Shown piece after piece: positions 28,248-35,444 of a stretch of DNA of 35,444 nt. Below the pieces are notes generated by a model. The model was not told the DNA's origin. It made no database searches and was given only the letters and a program-made list of their open reading frames with translations. The DNA lies in NCBI GenBank assembly GCA_005888595.1, contig VBAL01000010.1, positions 22,002 to 57,445 on the forward strand, given 5' to 3'. Source of the DNA: Candidatus Segetimicrobium genomatis (GTDB taxonomy: Bacteria; Sysuimicrobiota; Sysuimicrobiia; Sysuimicrobiales; Kaftiobacteriaceae). Position numbers and translations under genes: made by a program. Positions within the stretch are counted from its first letter, which is position 1. Each line of letters begins with the position of its first letter.

Positions 28248-28445
28248 ATGGGAGTCTGGCGCTGTCCGCGGTGCGGGTCCATCGCTACGCTGGAACCGCA
28301 GTTTGGTGAAATCCTCGCCGTCTACGACCTGTGCGCGATCAGCACAGACACCAGAGCCGGCAGGGGCCCGGTACGGATGGAGCCGGTGGCGCTTGAAGAT
28401 GTGGTCGGAACGCGTGAGCGCGAACTGGTGAACAGCCGCGGGTAA
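28248..28445 (+). CDS. Small hypothetical protein with one CPxC motif
   Basis: MGVWRCPRCGSIATLEPQFGEILAVYDLCAISTDT...; followed by a terminator-like hairpin. Alternative upstream start at 28197. Confidence 0.5.
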   Translation: MGVWRCPRCGSIATLEPQFGEILAVYDLCAISTDTRAGRGPVRMEPVALEDVVGTRERELVNSRG

Positions 28446-28480
28446 TCGTCGCACAGCGTATGTCATTCGAGGATCCAGGA

Positions 28481-28514
28481 ACGGGACGGCTCGACGCCGT
28501 CCCGTTTCGCTTTT
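28481..28514 (+). terminator. Rho-independent terminator
   Basis: acgggacggc-tcgac-gccgtcccgt perfect 10-bp stem, then ttcgctttt. Confidence 0.75.
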
Positions 28515-28543
28515 GAGCGAGGGTCGCGACGAAGAGCCTGGGT

Positions 28544-29863
28544 CTAACGGCGCGCGCGGGGCGCCGGCGATGCGGCCGCGGGAGCGACGACAGCGCTTTC
28601 TGCGACGAGCGCGAGAAACTCACTCGCCTCTGGATGCGCGCCTCGCTCCTTGAGCGCCAGCCCGAACTCACGAGCAACCTGCATTTCCTGCGCTCTCAGC
28701 CCGCGTTCACGGAAGGTGCTCAACGCGCGTCGTGCACCCTCGACGGCCGGCTTCACCTCACCGCGAGCCAGCCGCACGCGACTGAGGACCACCTGGGCCT
28801 CGGCGGCCTCCACCGGGTCGCCGGTCCGCTGCGTCTCGTCCAGAGCCTGGGTGACGAAGTGCTCTGCATCATCGAGCTCACCGAGGGTCAGGTGCACGCG
28901 GCCGATCTCGGTGAGAATCGCCGCCCTGTCGAGCGGCCGCTGCAGTCGTTCCATGACCCGAAGCGCGTGATGGAAGTGGCGCAACGCTTCGCGGGTCCGT
29001 CCTTCCTCATGATCGAGCTGCCCGAGGTTATGGAGAACCCGGAGCAGATCCTCAAGCTCCTCAGCGGCCTCAAAGGATTCTCTGGCGTGCAGCAAGGACG
29101 TTCGCGCGTCGTCCAAACGCCCCAGTTTGCGCTGAACCCATCCGATTCCCCACGCCGCGCGGCCCCGCACCGCCGGGTCCCGCTTGGCCACATCCGATTC
29201 TGCGGCCTCGCGGTATCGACGCAGCGCGTCTTCCAGCCGGTTGAGCCAGACCAGGCTTGTCCCAAGGAAGATCAGCGCGTGGGCGCGCGCCGGATCCCGG
29301 CTCGCCCTCGCCGTTCGCAGCGCGGCAAGGGCGCGTACCAGCAGGTCGGCCGCTTCGCGATAGTCGCGATCGCGAATCTTGATTCGACCCATCAAGACCA
29401 ACGCGCGACCCTGGCGCCAATGGTCGCGGGCATCCTCGGCCACTTCCCTTACGGTGGCGAGGCGCGCCCAGGCGTCTTCGAACGCCTGCTGATCAAATGC
29501 AACCTGGGCCCTCTGCAGCGCCGCCTCCCGCTTCGTTTCCTCGAGAGCGAACCGTTCACCGAGAAACATTGCGGCATCCAGCAGTGTACAGGCTGTGGCC
29601 ATGTCCCGCTTTCGGGTGGCGTCGTCGCTGAGGGCGAGCAGACTTGCGGCAGCCGTCTCAGGCATGTGGCCTTCCTGACCGAGCAGAGCGTCCACGGACG
29701 TCCCCAACCGTCGGGCCAGGAATGCGAGGGTGGCCACAGAGGGCCTGGTCCGGTCGCGCTCCACGAGGCTGATGAAACTCTTCGAGAGATCGGGAGATCC
29801 CAGCTGCTGTTGCGTCAGCCCCCGCGTCTGGCGAAGCTGCCGAATGCGCAATCCCAGCGACAT
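28544..29863 (-). CDS. XRE-family transcriptional regulator with long C-terminal TPR domain
   Basis: HTH: MSLGLRIRQLRQTRGLTQQQLGSPDLSKSFISLVERDRTRPSVATLAFLARRLGTSVDALLGQ. Then TPR helices, e.g. AHALIFLGTSLVWLNRLEDALRRYREAAE and AAILTEIGRVHLTLGELDDAEHFVTQALDE. Confidence 0.9.
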   Translation of the reverse strand: MSLGLRIRQLRQTRGLTQQQLGSPDLSKSFISLVERDRTRPSVATLAFLARRLGTSVDALLGQEGHMPETAAASLLALSDDATRKRDMATACTLLDAAMFLGERFALEETKREAALQRAQVAFDQQAFEDAWARLATVREVAEDARDHWRQGRALVLMGRIKIRDRDYREAADLLVRALAALRTARASRDPARAHALIFLGTSLVWLNRLEDALRRYREAAESDVAKRDPAVRGRAAWGIGWVQRKLGRLDDARTSLLHARESFEAAEELEDLLRVLHNLGQLDHEEGRTREALRHFHHALRVMERLQRPLDRAAILTEIGRVHLTLGELDDAEHFVTQALDETQRTGDPVEAAEAQVVLSRVRLARGEVKPAVEGARRALSTFRERGLRAQEMQVAREFGLALKERGAHPEASEFLALVAESAVVAPAAASPAPRARR

Positions 29864-30020
29864 GTTCAGCCACCTTTCGCTTCGTCCGCGGGCGCTCGAG
29901 CGGGCGAGGATCTCACCGGATAAGAACAATGACAAAAAGCATACCAAAACTTAACCATTTCCCGCAAGGACTGGGCGCGGGGCGCGCCTAGAAATGCCGT
30001 CCCTGCAGGTCGACCTGAGT

Positions 30021-30197
30021 CTACCCGGTCGGGCCGTTTTGCCCCGGCCCCACATCCCCCGCAACGTTCGTCAGGGTCGGAATTGAACCGCTTGGACCGT
30101 TCTGTCCCGGTCCGACATCACCTGCAATCTGTACCGCACTTCCGCCAAGAAGAGCCAATAGCACCGCTACCAGCACTGCCACAAACAATCCGCGCAT
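30021..30197 (-). CDS. 58-aa secreted peptide precursor with duplicated motif AGDVGPGQNGP[S/T]G
   Basis: ATG 30197 preceded by GGGAGGGGAGAAC. MRGLFVAVLVAVLLALLGGSAVQIAGDVGPGQNGPSGSIPTLTNVAGDVGPGQNGPTG*. Codon-diverged but protein-identical repeats support real coding. Confidence 0.85.
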   Translation of the reverse strand: MRGLFVAVLVAVLLALLGGSAVQIAGDVGPGQNGPSGSIPTLTNVAGDVGPGQNGPTG

Positions 30198-30397
30198 GTT
30201 CTCCCCTCCCGTGGGTGTGGGCGCCCCGCGCCCGGTTCCGTGCTTCGGGATGGTGGTTATGCAATCCTCGTCTTTTATTAAAAACTCATGAACAAACAAA
30301 AGTTATTTAGTGATGCACCAGAGGGGCATTGCTGGCAACGAGCGGGGAGCCTCGATGAAACACGCGGGAGCGGCGCCAGATTGGCGGGAGGACCTGC

Positions 30398-30424
30398 GGG
30401 CGCCGGCTCGATGGGCCGGCGCCC
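30398..30424. terminator. Perfect 10-bp GC hairpin between the aldo/keto reductase and peptide genes
   Basis: gggcgccggc-tcgatgg-gccggcgccc, followed on + by tttaga. Confidence 0.5.
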
Positions 30425-30469
30425 TTTAGAGATTAGCCGATGCTACCGTACGCCCTAGGGGCCTTCCCC

Positions 30470-31441
30470 CTAATTTGACCACACGGCAGGTTTTCGATCC
30501 CAACGGTGGCGGTGGAGTTCCAGCAGCACTGTATCGGGTAACGGCCGCCCGTCACTGACAGCGGTATTAGCAAGCACGTGGGCCGGCTTCCGCATCCCGG
30601 GGATAACTGTCGAAACCATGGGATTTTGCAGAATGAATCTTAGCGCCATCTCCGGGAGCGTCATCCCCTCCGGCGCAACGTGCCTCAACGCGTCCACGCG
30701 CTCGAGCGTCAGGAACAGATTTTCGCGGTTGAAGTAGCGGTTGCGCCAGTCACCCTCCGGCCAGCGAGACTGTTTCGTCAGCGTCCCGGTCAACGCACCT
30801 TCGTCGAATGGGACCCTGGCGATGACCGCGACGTTGTGCTCCCGGCACAGTGGGAAGAGCTCATCTTCGGGACTCTGGTCGAAGAGGTTGTAGATGACCT
30901 GCACCGCATCAATGAACCCGGTCTTCAAGGCCTCCGTCACATTGGTGGGTTCCCAGCGGTTCACGCTGATCCCCCACGCGCGGACCAGACCCTCATCCCT
31001 CAGTTTCTGAGTCTCCTGCTGCCAGCGTCGATCCTGGGCCCAGATGTCGTGCCAGACGTGAAACTGCATGAGATCGATCGCATCTACGCCCAGATTCTTC
31101 AGGCTGCGCTCCGTGTACGCGCGGATGTGATCGGGAGGAAACGTGTCATCTAATGTGTGTTTGGCCCGCGCCGGCCACGCCAAGTTCTTCGGTGGAATCT
31201 TCGTGGCGATGAAGAGCTTCTTACCTGGGTAGGCTCGCACCACCTGGCCCAATAACCGCTCGCTGTGTCCCTCCCCGTACGCCCAGGCGGTGTCGAAAAA
31301 GTTCACTCCCTGATCCACGGCCAGCCGCAGCGAACTGAGCGATTCCGCGTCGTCCGACCCCGACCAGTCGCCTATGCCCCACATTCCGTAGCCAACTTCG
31401 CTGACCACCCATTCGGTACGGCCAAAGTCACGATATCGCAT
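30470..31441 (-). CDS. Aldo/keto reductase
   Basis: MRYRDFGRTEWVVSEVGYGMWGIGDWSG; GVNFFDTAWAYGEGHSERLLGQ; DLMQFHVWHDIWA. Confidence 0.95.
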   Translation of the reverse strand: MRYRDFGRTEWVVSEVGYGMWGIGDWSGSDDAESLSSLRLAVDQGVNFFDTAWAYGEGHSERLLGQVVRAYPGKKLFIATKIPPKNLAWPARAKHTLDDTFPPDHIRAYTERSLKNLGVDAIDLMQFHVWHDIWAQDRRWQQETQKLRDEGLVRAWGISVNRWEPTNVTEALKTGFIDAVQVIYNLFDQSPEDELFPLCREHNVAVIARVPFDEGALTGTLTKQSRWPEGDWRNRYFNRENLFLTLERVDALRHVAPEGMTLPEMALRFILQNPMVSTVIPGMRKPAHVLANTAVSDGRPLPDTVLLELHRHRWDRKPAVWSN

Positions 31442-31637
31442 GCCACTCTCCTTATGTGAATTTGGAGCACACCACGCCAAGAAGTCGGAGTGCGTCTTCT
31501 GCCGGCGCGATATCTCGCCCTGCTTCCCGATGAAACCCCCTCCGTGAGCTTGCGCGCCGCCGCGACCGATTTGACCGTCTGACGTGGTCTGAACCCCTGC
31601 CGGGCGAGGGTATGTCTCTGGGAAGGAGGGGATTGGT

Positions 31638-32456
31638 GTGTCCGCTGTACTGACGATCGTGCTCGCCACCCTCTCAAGCGCCATCACCGCGTACGTGGCG
31701 CATCTCATCTCCCTGCCGCACTTTCACCTGTTGGGCGGCATTCCGGTTGGTGCCGTCCTGATCGGTGTCGGCGCCGCAACGGGAGTGGCCATGGCCATCA
31801 GGCTGACGTCAAATTACGACGTCGCCGGGTTTCGCATCTTTGCCCAGTTGGGCGGCGTATCGGCCTATCTGGGCGCCGTCCTGCTGGACTACGCGGTGCA
31901 TCAGGTCGGGGGCCACAAGACCGTCCCCGGGTTCCCGGACGTGATGACCATTCTTAACTATATGCGGGCGCTCGTTGATGCTGGCGCGGCGGCGATCGCG
32001 GCGCAGCTGCCGGAGAGCGTCAAGTTCCCCACACCGGTAGGCGTGTGGTTGGGTGTGGTCAGGCTCTTCATTGAAGTGCTCGGGGCTGTGGTCGCCACCG
32101 GCTGGGCCATTTCCTATTTTACAGCCGTCCCGTTCTGCTGGAGAAATCGGCGCTTCTTTGAACTCAAAGACGTTCTCGAAAGCTCGAACGTCGGCGCAGT
32201 CCAGGAGTGGGAAATGGCGATCAACCAGCGCCGGCCGATGGAGGCCCGCACGCTGTTGGCCCGGGTGCGCAACGCGAAAGTCGCTCCTTATGACCGCTCC
32301 TGGATGCGGATCATCATTCATCAATGCCCGATCTGCCTGGCGGCACGCGTGCGAATCGAGAAGCGCCGCCGGACCGCTTTCGGGCGTATCCGCACGGCGC
32401 CGGCCGACGAGCTGCAGTTCGACGCAGTCAAAGGATCTGCACTGTTGGCAACCTAG
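31638..32456 (+). CDS. Hypothetical multi-pass membrane protein
   Basis: GTG start with ggaaggagggg upstream; 3-4 TM segments, then a soluble C-terminal region. Confidence 0.6.
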   Translation: MSAVLTIVLATLSSAITAYVAHLISLPHFHLLGGIPVGAVLIGVGAATGVAMAIRLTSNYDVAGFRIFAQLGGVSAYLGAVLLDYAVHQVGGHKTVPGFPDVMTILNYMRALVDAGAAAIAAQLPESVKFPTPVGVWLGVVRLFIEVLGAVVATGWAISYFTAVPFCWRNRRFFELKDVLESSNVGAVQEWEMAINQRRPMEARTLLARVRNAKVAPYDRSWMRIIIHQCPICLAARVRIEKRRRTAFGRIRTAPADELQFDAVKGSALLAT

Positions 32457-32586
32457 AGTCTTCCCAGTCTTCCCAGTCTTCACGATCAACCGCCTGCAAG
32501 ATCTATCTGTGCCGTTCCGCGGCGGGCTCGGCGGCCTCGTTTGGATGTGTGGCAGGACTAGGGAGACCCGGGAGACTGGGTAGACC
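32455..32586. repeat. Inverted repeat of agtcttccc/gggagact units, same family as 24755-24835
   Basis: gagtcttcccagtcttcccagtcttcac against ctagggagacccgggagactgggtagac. Confidence 0.7.
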
Positions 32587-32598
32587 GTCGCGCCGTGC

Positions 32599-32604
32599 TA
32601 TAAT
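32599..32604 (+). promoter_or_regulatory. Candidate -10 box for ssrA
   Basis: TATAAT 18 nt upstream of the mature tmRNA 5' end. Confidence 0.5.
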
Positions 32605-32621
32605 CAAAATTGCGCGACAAT

Positions 32622-32972
32622 GGGGGCGAACGGTATCGACTGGGATAGCAGAAGCGAGGCTGCGCGTCGAGGTGGTCTGGGCCCTCGTAAAACACCCGGA
32701 CGGCGAATAAACGCCAATACACAGTACGCTTACGCTGCCTAAGTAGCAGCGTACGTCCACCCGGGAGGGCCGGCGGTCCGGGATGGGCGCCAACAGCCGG
32801 CTACCGCGCAGCGACTGGCCCGGCCGCTACCGCGGGAACCCTAATGGGCTGGCGTCAGAGAGATCTGGCTCGGGTGAGCTCCCAGACGCGAGACCAAAAA
32901 CCTGAGATACACGCGTAGACGCCTTGCCCTCGCGATCACAGGACGCGGGTTCGATTCCCGCCGCCTCCACCA
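32622..32972 (+). ncRNA. ssrA: tmRNA (transfer-messenger RNA)
   Basis: GGGGGCGAACGGTATCGACTGGG 5' end; tag region GCCAATACACAGTACGCTTACGCTGCCTAA; GGTTCGATTCCCGCCGCCTCCACCA 3' end; acceptor GGGGGCG/CGCCTCC. Confidence 0.96.
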
Positions 32973-33018
32973 AGAATGAGAATGGCCCCATGCAGTTCGG
33001 GGCCATTCTCATTCTTGG
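32970..33018 (+). terminator. Perfect 20-bp inverted repeat at the tmRNA 3' end, likely terminator
   Basis: ccaagaatgagaatggcccc-atgcagttc-ggggccattctcattcttgg; left arm overlaps the encoded CCA. Confidence 0.7.
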
Positions 33019-33146
33019 AAGATAGTTGAAATTGAACCCGCGTCCTGGAGGGGGGTGCGGGGGAGGTACTCCCCCGCGTAGTAAAGGGGGGCAGCGCGCA
33101 CCAGTTTGGCTCCCCGGACATTTGGAATCTATATACTGTGCGCGCT

Positions 33147-33179
33147 GGACGGGGGTTCCAGATTCCTACCGCCTCCACA
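33147..33179 (+). repeat. Degenerate direct copy of the tmRNA 3' end (possible att scar)
   Basis: ggacgggggttccagattcctaccgcctccaca against tmRNA ggacgcgggttcgattcccgccgcctccacca (32941-32972). Confidence 0.5.
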
Positions 33180-33297
33180 GGAATTCCCTCCCGGCAGACG
33201 GGCGAAGCTCAACCAAAGGTCGCTGTCACTCGGGCATGGAGCAGACTTTCTGGGCAGGGTAAGGATAGCGAGCGGATCAAGTGATACTCATTCCCTC

Positions 33298-34062
33298 ATG
33301 CGCACGAGGCGACCCAAGATGCTTAGGTCAAAATCCGCCCGGTGGGTGACTCTTGTTGTAGTTGCGGTAAGCGCTACGGCAGTCGCTGTGATTCAACATG
33401 TTGGTCCCCTTGGCGGCCGCTCAAACATCCCCCCAATGCCATCCCAGGGCCAGCCACCTGCCCCGCCGAGTCCCGGTCCGATAGGCCCCGGCTCTTTTGG
33501 GGGATTTAGCGATCGTCCTCACTTCATCCCGGGGCAGCCTACACCGATTGATCCAGCTCTGCGGGCAGATCAGGCAAAACCGCGCTTCAAAGGATCTCTG
33601 GGAGACTTCCTGGTGACTCCTCACGAATGGGCAGACCTCCCACCCTGTCCGCAACCGCGCAGGCCAGTAACTGCCGATGATGTCAAGGCCTCTGAGCTAT
33701 ACTCTCCCGTCTTAGGTGGTGCGTATATTGGACATGATGATGATCGAGCGTACGGGTGCGCTGACGGAACGATTCAGATCATGGGATCGATTCCGGCCGG
33801 CAGGCGGTATTTTGTGGGGCCTGTAAAAGTGGCTTGGGACGCCCCCTTGGACCGACTAGAGCTCCTAACCGTCGCCGGACATCCGGCAATTGCACTGTTG
33901 CCCATACCGGGATGGGGAATGCGAGATATGCCTGAACTCGTCGTCGTTCAGAGGTTTCCGAGCGGCAATAAGCCCGGCATTATGGTCTTTGTCGGCCACA
34001 CGGACCAGACTCTAGACGAGGCCGTAGCCAAAGCGGAAAGGATTATCGGAGTTGGGCCATAG
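33298..34062 (+). CDS. Hypothetical exported or membrane-anchored protein
   Basis: MRTRRPKMLRSKSARWVTLVVVAVSATAVAVIQHV (N-terminal TM), Pro-rich linker, then a globular domain. Confidence 0.65.
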   Translation: MRTRRPKMLRSKSARWVTLVVVAVSATAVAVIQHVGPLGGRSNIPPMPSQGQPPAPPSPGPIGPGSFGGFSDRPHFIPGQPTPIDPALRADQAKPRFKGSLGDFLVTPHEWADLPPCPQPRRPVTADDVKASELYSPVLGGAYIGHDDDRAYGCADGTIQIMGSIPAGRRYFVGPVKVAWDAPLDRLELLTVAGHPAIALLPIPGWGMRDMPELVVVQRFPSGNKPGIMVFVGHTDQTLDEAVAKAERIIGVGP

Positions 34063-34094
34063 CCAACGTGCCACGTAGTGAGGTGACCGGATCG

Positions 34095-35444
34095 ATGTCT
34101 CGATTACCCACTCTCATGCGAGGAGTCGCCGGAGCCTTGCTGGCCACCACGATCGTCTTCGTTGCGAGCGGGCTGCAGTGGCAGACCCCTGGAAAGATTA
34201 TCTCGGCCTCCTCAGGTCCCAGCGTATCGGAGTCTCCAAACAGCATCCCAGCCGAATACCCTTCTTACGCACCGGACGGGCGGGAGGTCGCCTTCAGTAC
34301 ATTTTGGCCAGGTAGTCAAGAAGTCTTGGCGGTCTCTACGGTCGACGGTCGCCTCCGGTGGCTCCTCCGCCAGGGCGCAGAAAGGGGTAGCGCCACGCAA
34401 TCCCCTGTCCACCCCGCCTGGTCCCCCGATGGCAAGTGGATCGCCTTCGCAACAGAAATAGCCTCGGGGGTTCGTTCAAACATCTGGCTTGTTCACCCCG
34501 ACGGTTCGGGCCTAACCCAGTTGACCAGGGGCCCCACGCATGAGGACGAACCAGCATGGTCGCCTGACGGAAGGCAGGTCGCGTTCACCACCACTGCGGA
34601 CTTGATGTATGACAGGACCGACATCTGGGTGATCAATACAGACGGGAGCGGTCTGCGGCGGGTGACCAAATCCCCACAGAGCTGGGTCACTAATCTTGAG
34701 AAGAGCGCATACCATCCGAGCTTTTCGCCAGACGGAAACCGGATCGTCTTTTCTCAGGGATCCTCTCCGGAAGCTATGGGAGGTTGTAGTAGTAATAATC
34801 TCGTCATCATCAATGCCGATGGTACGGGCGCTGCCCAGCAACTCACATCTGGGCCCGCTGAACCTGAGACATCGCGAGTTTTCGACTGGTACCCCAGTTG
34901 GTCTAGGCAAGGTATCCTCTTTACTTCGAGACGGTGCGGATCCAAGAATCAAATCATGTTGATCCAACCAAACGGTACGGGTCTCCACGCAGTCGCGAAG
35001 GTGGAGGGCTGGGAGCCCACGTGGTCGCCAGACAATACAAAATTCGCGTTCGTCCGCGCCGGCGAGTATGTGTACAACGTCTCGGGTTCTGGCGTCTACG
35101 AGTTCAATTTTTCCACCAGCGCAATTCGGGCACTTGTACAGATCAGAGGCTTCTCCACCGATATCGACATCATGCCCGGCCCATCACCCAAGGTGATCAG
35201 CTTGAGAGACACAGCGCTCATTCGGGTTGCTATACTCTCTCGGCCCGACTTCGACCCAGCGCAACAGGTCGACCAAACCTCGATCACTTTTGGTAGGACT
35301 GGTGACGAGCACAGCCTGGCTTCTTGTGCCGCAGAGAAAGCAAACCTCGTGTGCAACTTCAAGACCGCTCTGACCGGCTTCCGACCCGGAGACACGCAGG
35401 GGATTCTCAGGGTGGTGGCTATCCACACATATCCCGATGGCGGC
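34095..35444 (+). CDS. TolB-like WD40/PD40 repeat protein, truncated by window end
   Basis: Open frame from ATG 34095: PAWSPDGKWIAFAT, PAWSPDGRQVAFTT, PSFSPDGNRIVFSQ, PTWSPDNTKFAFVR; IWVINTDGSGLRRVT. Confidence 0.85.
   Translation, partial: MSRLPTLMRGVAGALLATTIVFVASGLQWQTPGKIISASSGPSVSESPNSIPAEYPSYAPDGREVAFSTFWPGSQEVLAVSTVDGRLRWLLRQGAERGSATQSPVHPAWSPDGKWIAFATEIASGVRSNIWLVHPDGSGLTQLTRGPTHEDEPAWSPDGRQVAFTTTADLMYDRTDIWVINTDGSGLRRVTKSPQSWVTNLEKSAYHPSFSPDGNRIVFSQGSSPEAMGGCSSNNLVIINADGTGAAQQLTSGPAEPETSRVFDWYPSWSRQGILFTSRRCGSKNQIMLIQPNGTGLHAVAKVEGWEPTWSPDNTKFAFVRAGEYVYNVSGSGVYEFNFSTSAIRALVQIRGFSTDIDIMPGPSPKVISLRDTALIRVAILSRPDFDPAQQVDQTSITFGRTGDEHSLASCAAEKANLVCNFKTALTGFRPGDTQGILRVVAIHTYPDGG

Noticed and set aside
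28634-29923. 429-aa plus-strand ORF
   Set aside because: Antisense to the XRE-TPR gene, whose HTH and TPR signatures are clear.
32827-33178. ORFs containing VEAAGIEPASCDREGK and GGGGGNRTRVL on the minus strand
   Set aside because: Antisense translation across the tmRNA 3' end; not a real protein.

Overview
This is a GC-rich bacterial chromosomal window of about 35 kb with mostly housekeeping and accessory genes. No taxon can be assigned from the sequence alone. In order it holds: an ABC-transporter solute-binding gene broken by a frameshift; a GspG-like membrane protein; tRNA-Arg(TCT); a membrane GGDEF diguanylate cyclase; a MoxR/DUF58/VWA/VWA operon; a trypsin/PDZ protease; zwf; tRNA-Pro(TGG); an NHEJ locus (ku, DUF72, VOC, ligD); an MBL hydrolase, rph and rdgB; an AMIN-type N-acetylmuramoyl-L-alanine amidase; a TAT dienelactone hydrolase; a zinc-uptake operon (zur-znuA-znuC-znuB-yibE/F) behind a Fur-type operator; a quinone oxidoreductase; an XRE-TPR regulator next to a small secreted repeat peptide; an aldo/keto reductase; ssrA (tmRNA); and two lower-GC genes, one a TolB-like protein running off the window. 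The best candidate for an undescribed system is the XRE-TPR regulator (28544-29863) paired with a 58-aa secreted peptide (30021-30197). The peptide motif AGDVGPGQNGP[S/T]G occurs twice; 12 of 13 residues are identical, yet 9 of those 12 codons differ at the third base. This organisation resembles RRNPP quorum-sensing pairs. A second theme is a set of intergenic hairpin elements, each built from a different short repeated unit in inverted halves, often abutting or overlapping stop codons. A third is rearranged tmRNA 3'-end fragments downstream of ssrA, possibly an integration scar. All calls come from reading the sequence and the supplied ORF track; no database search was run.
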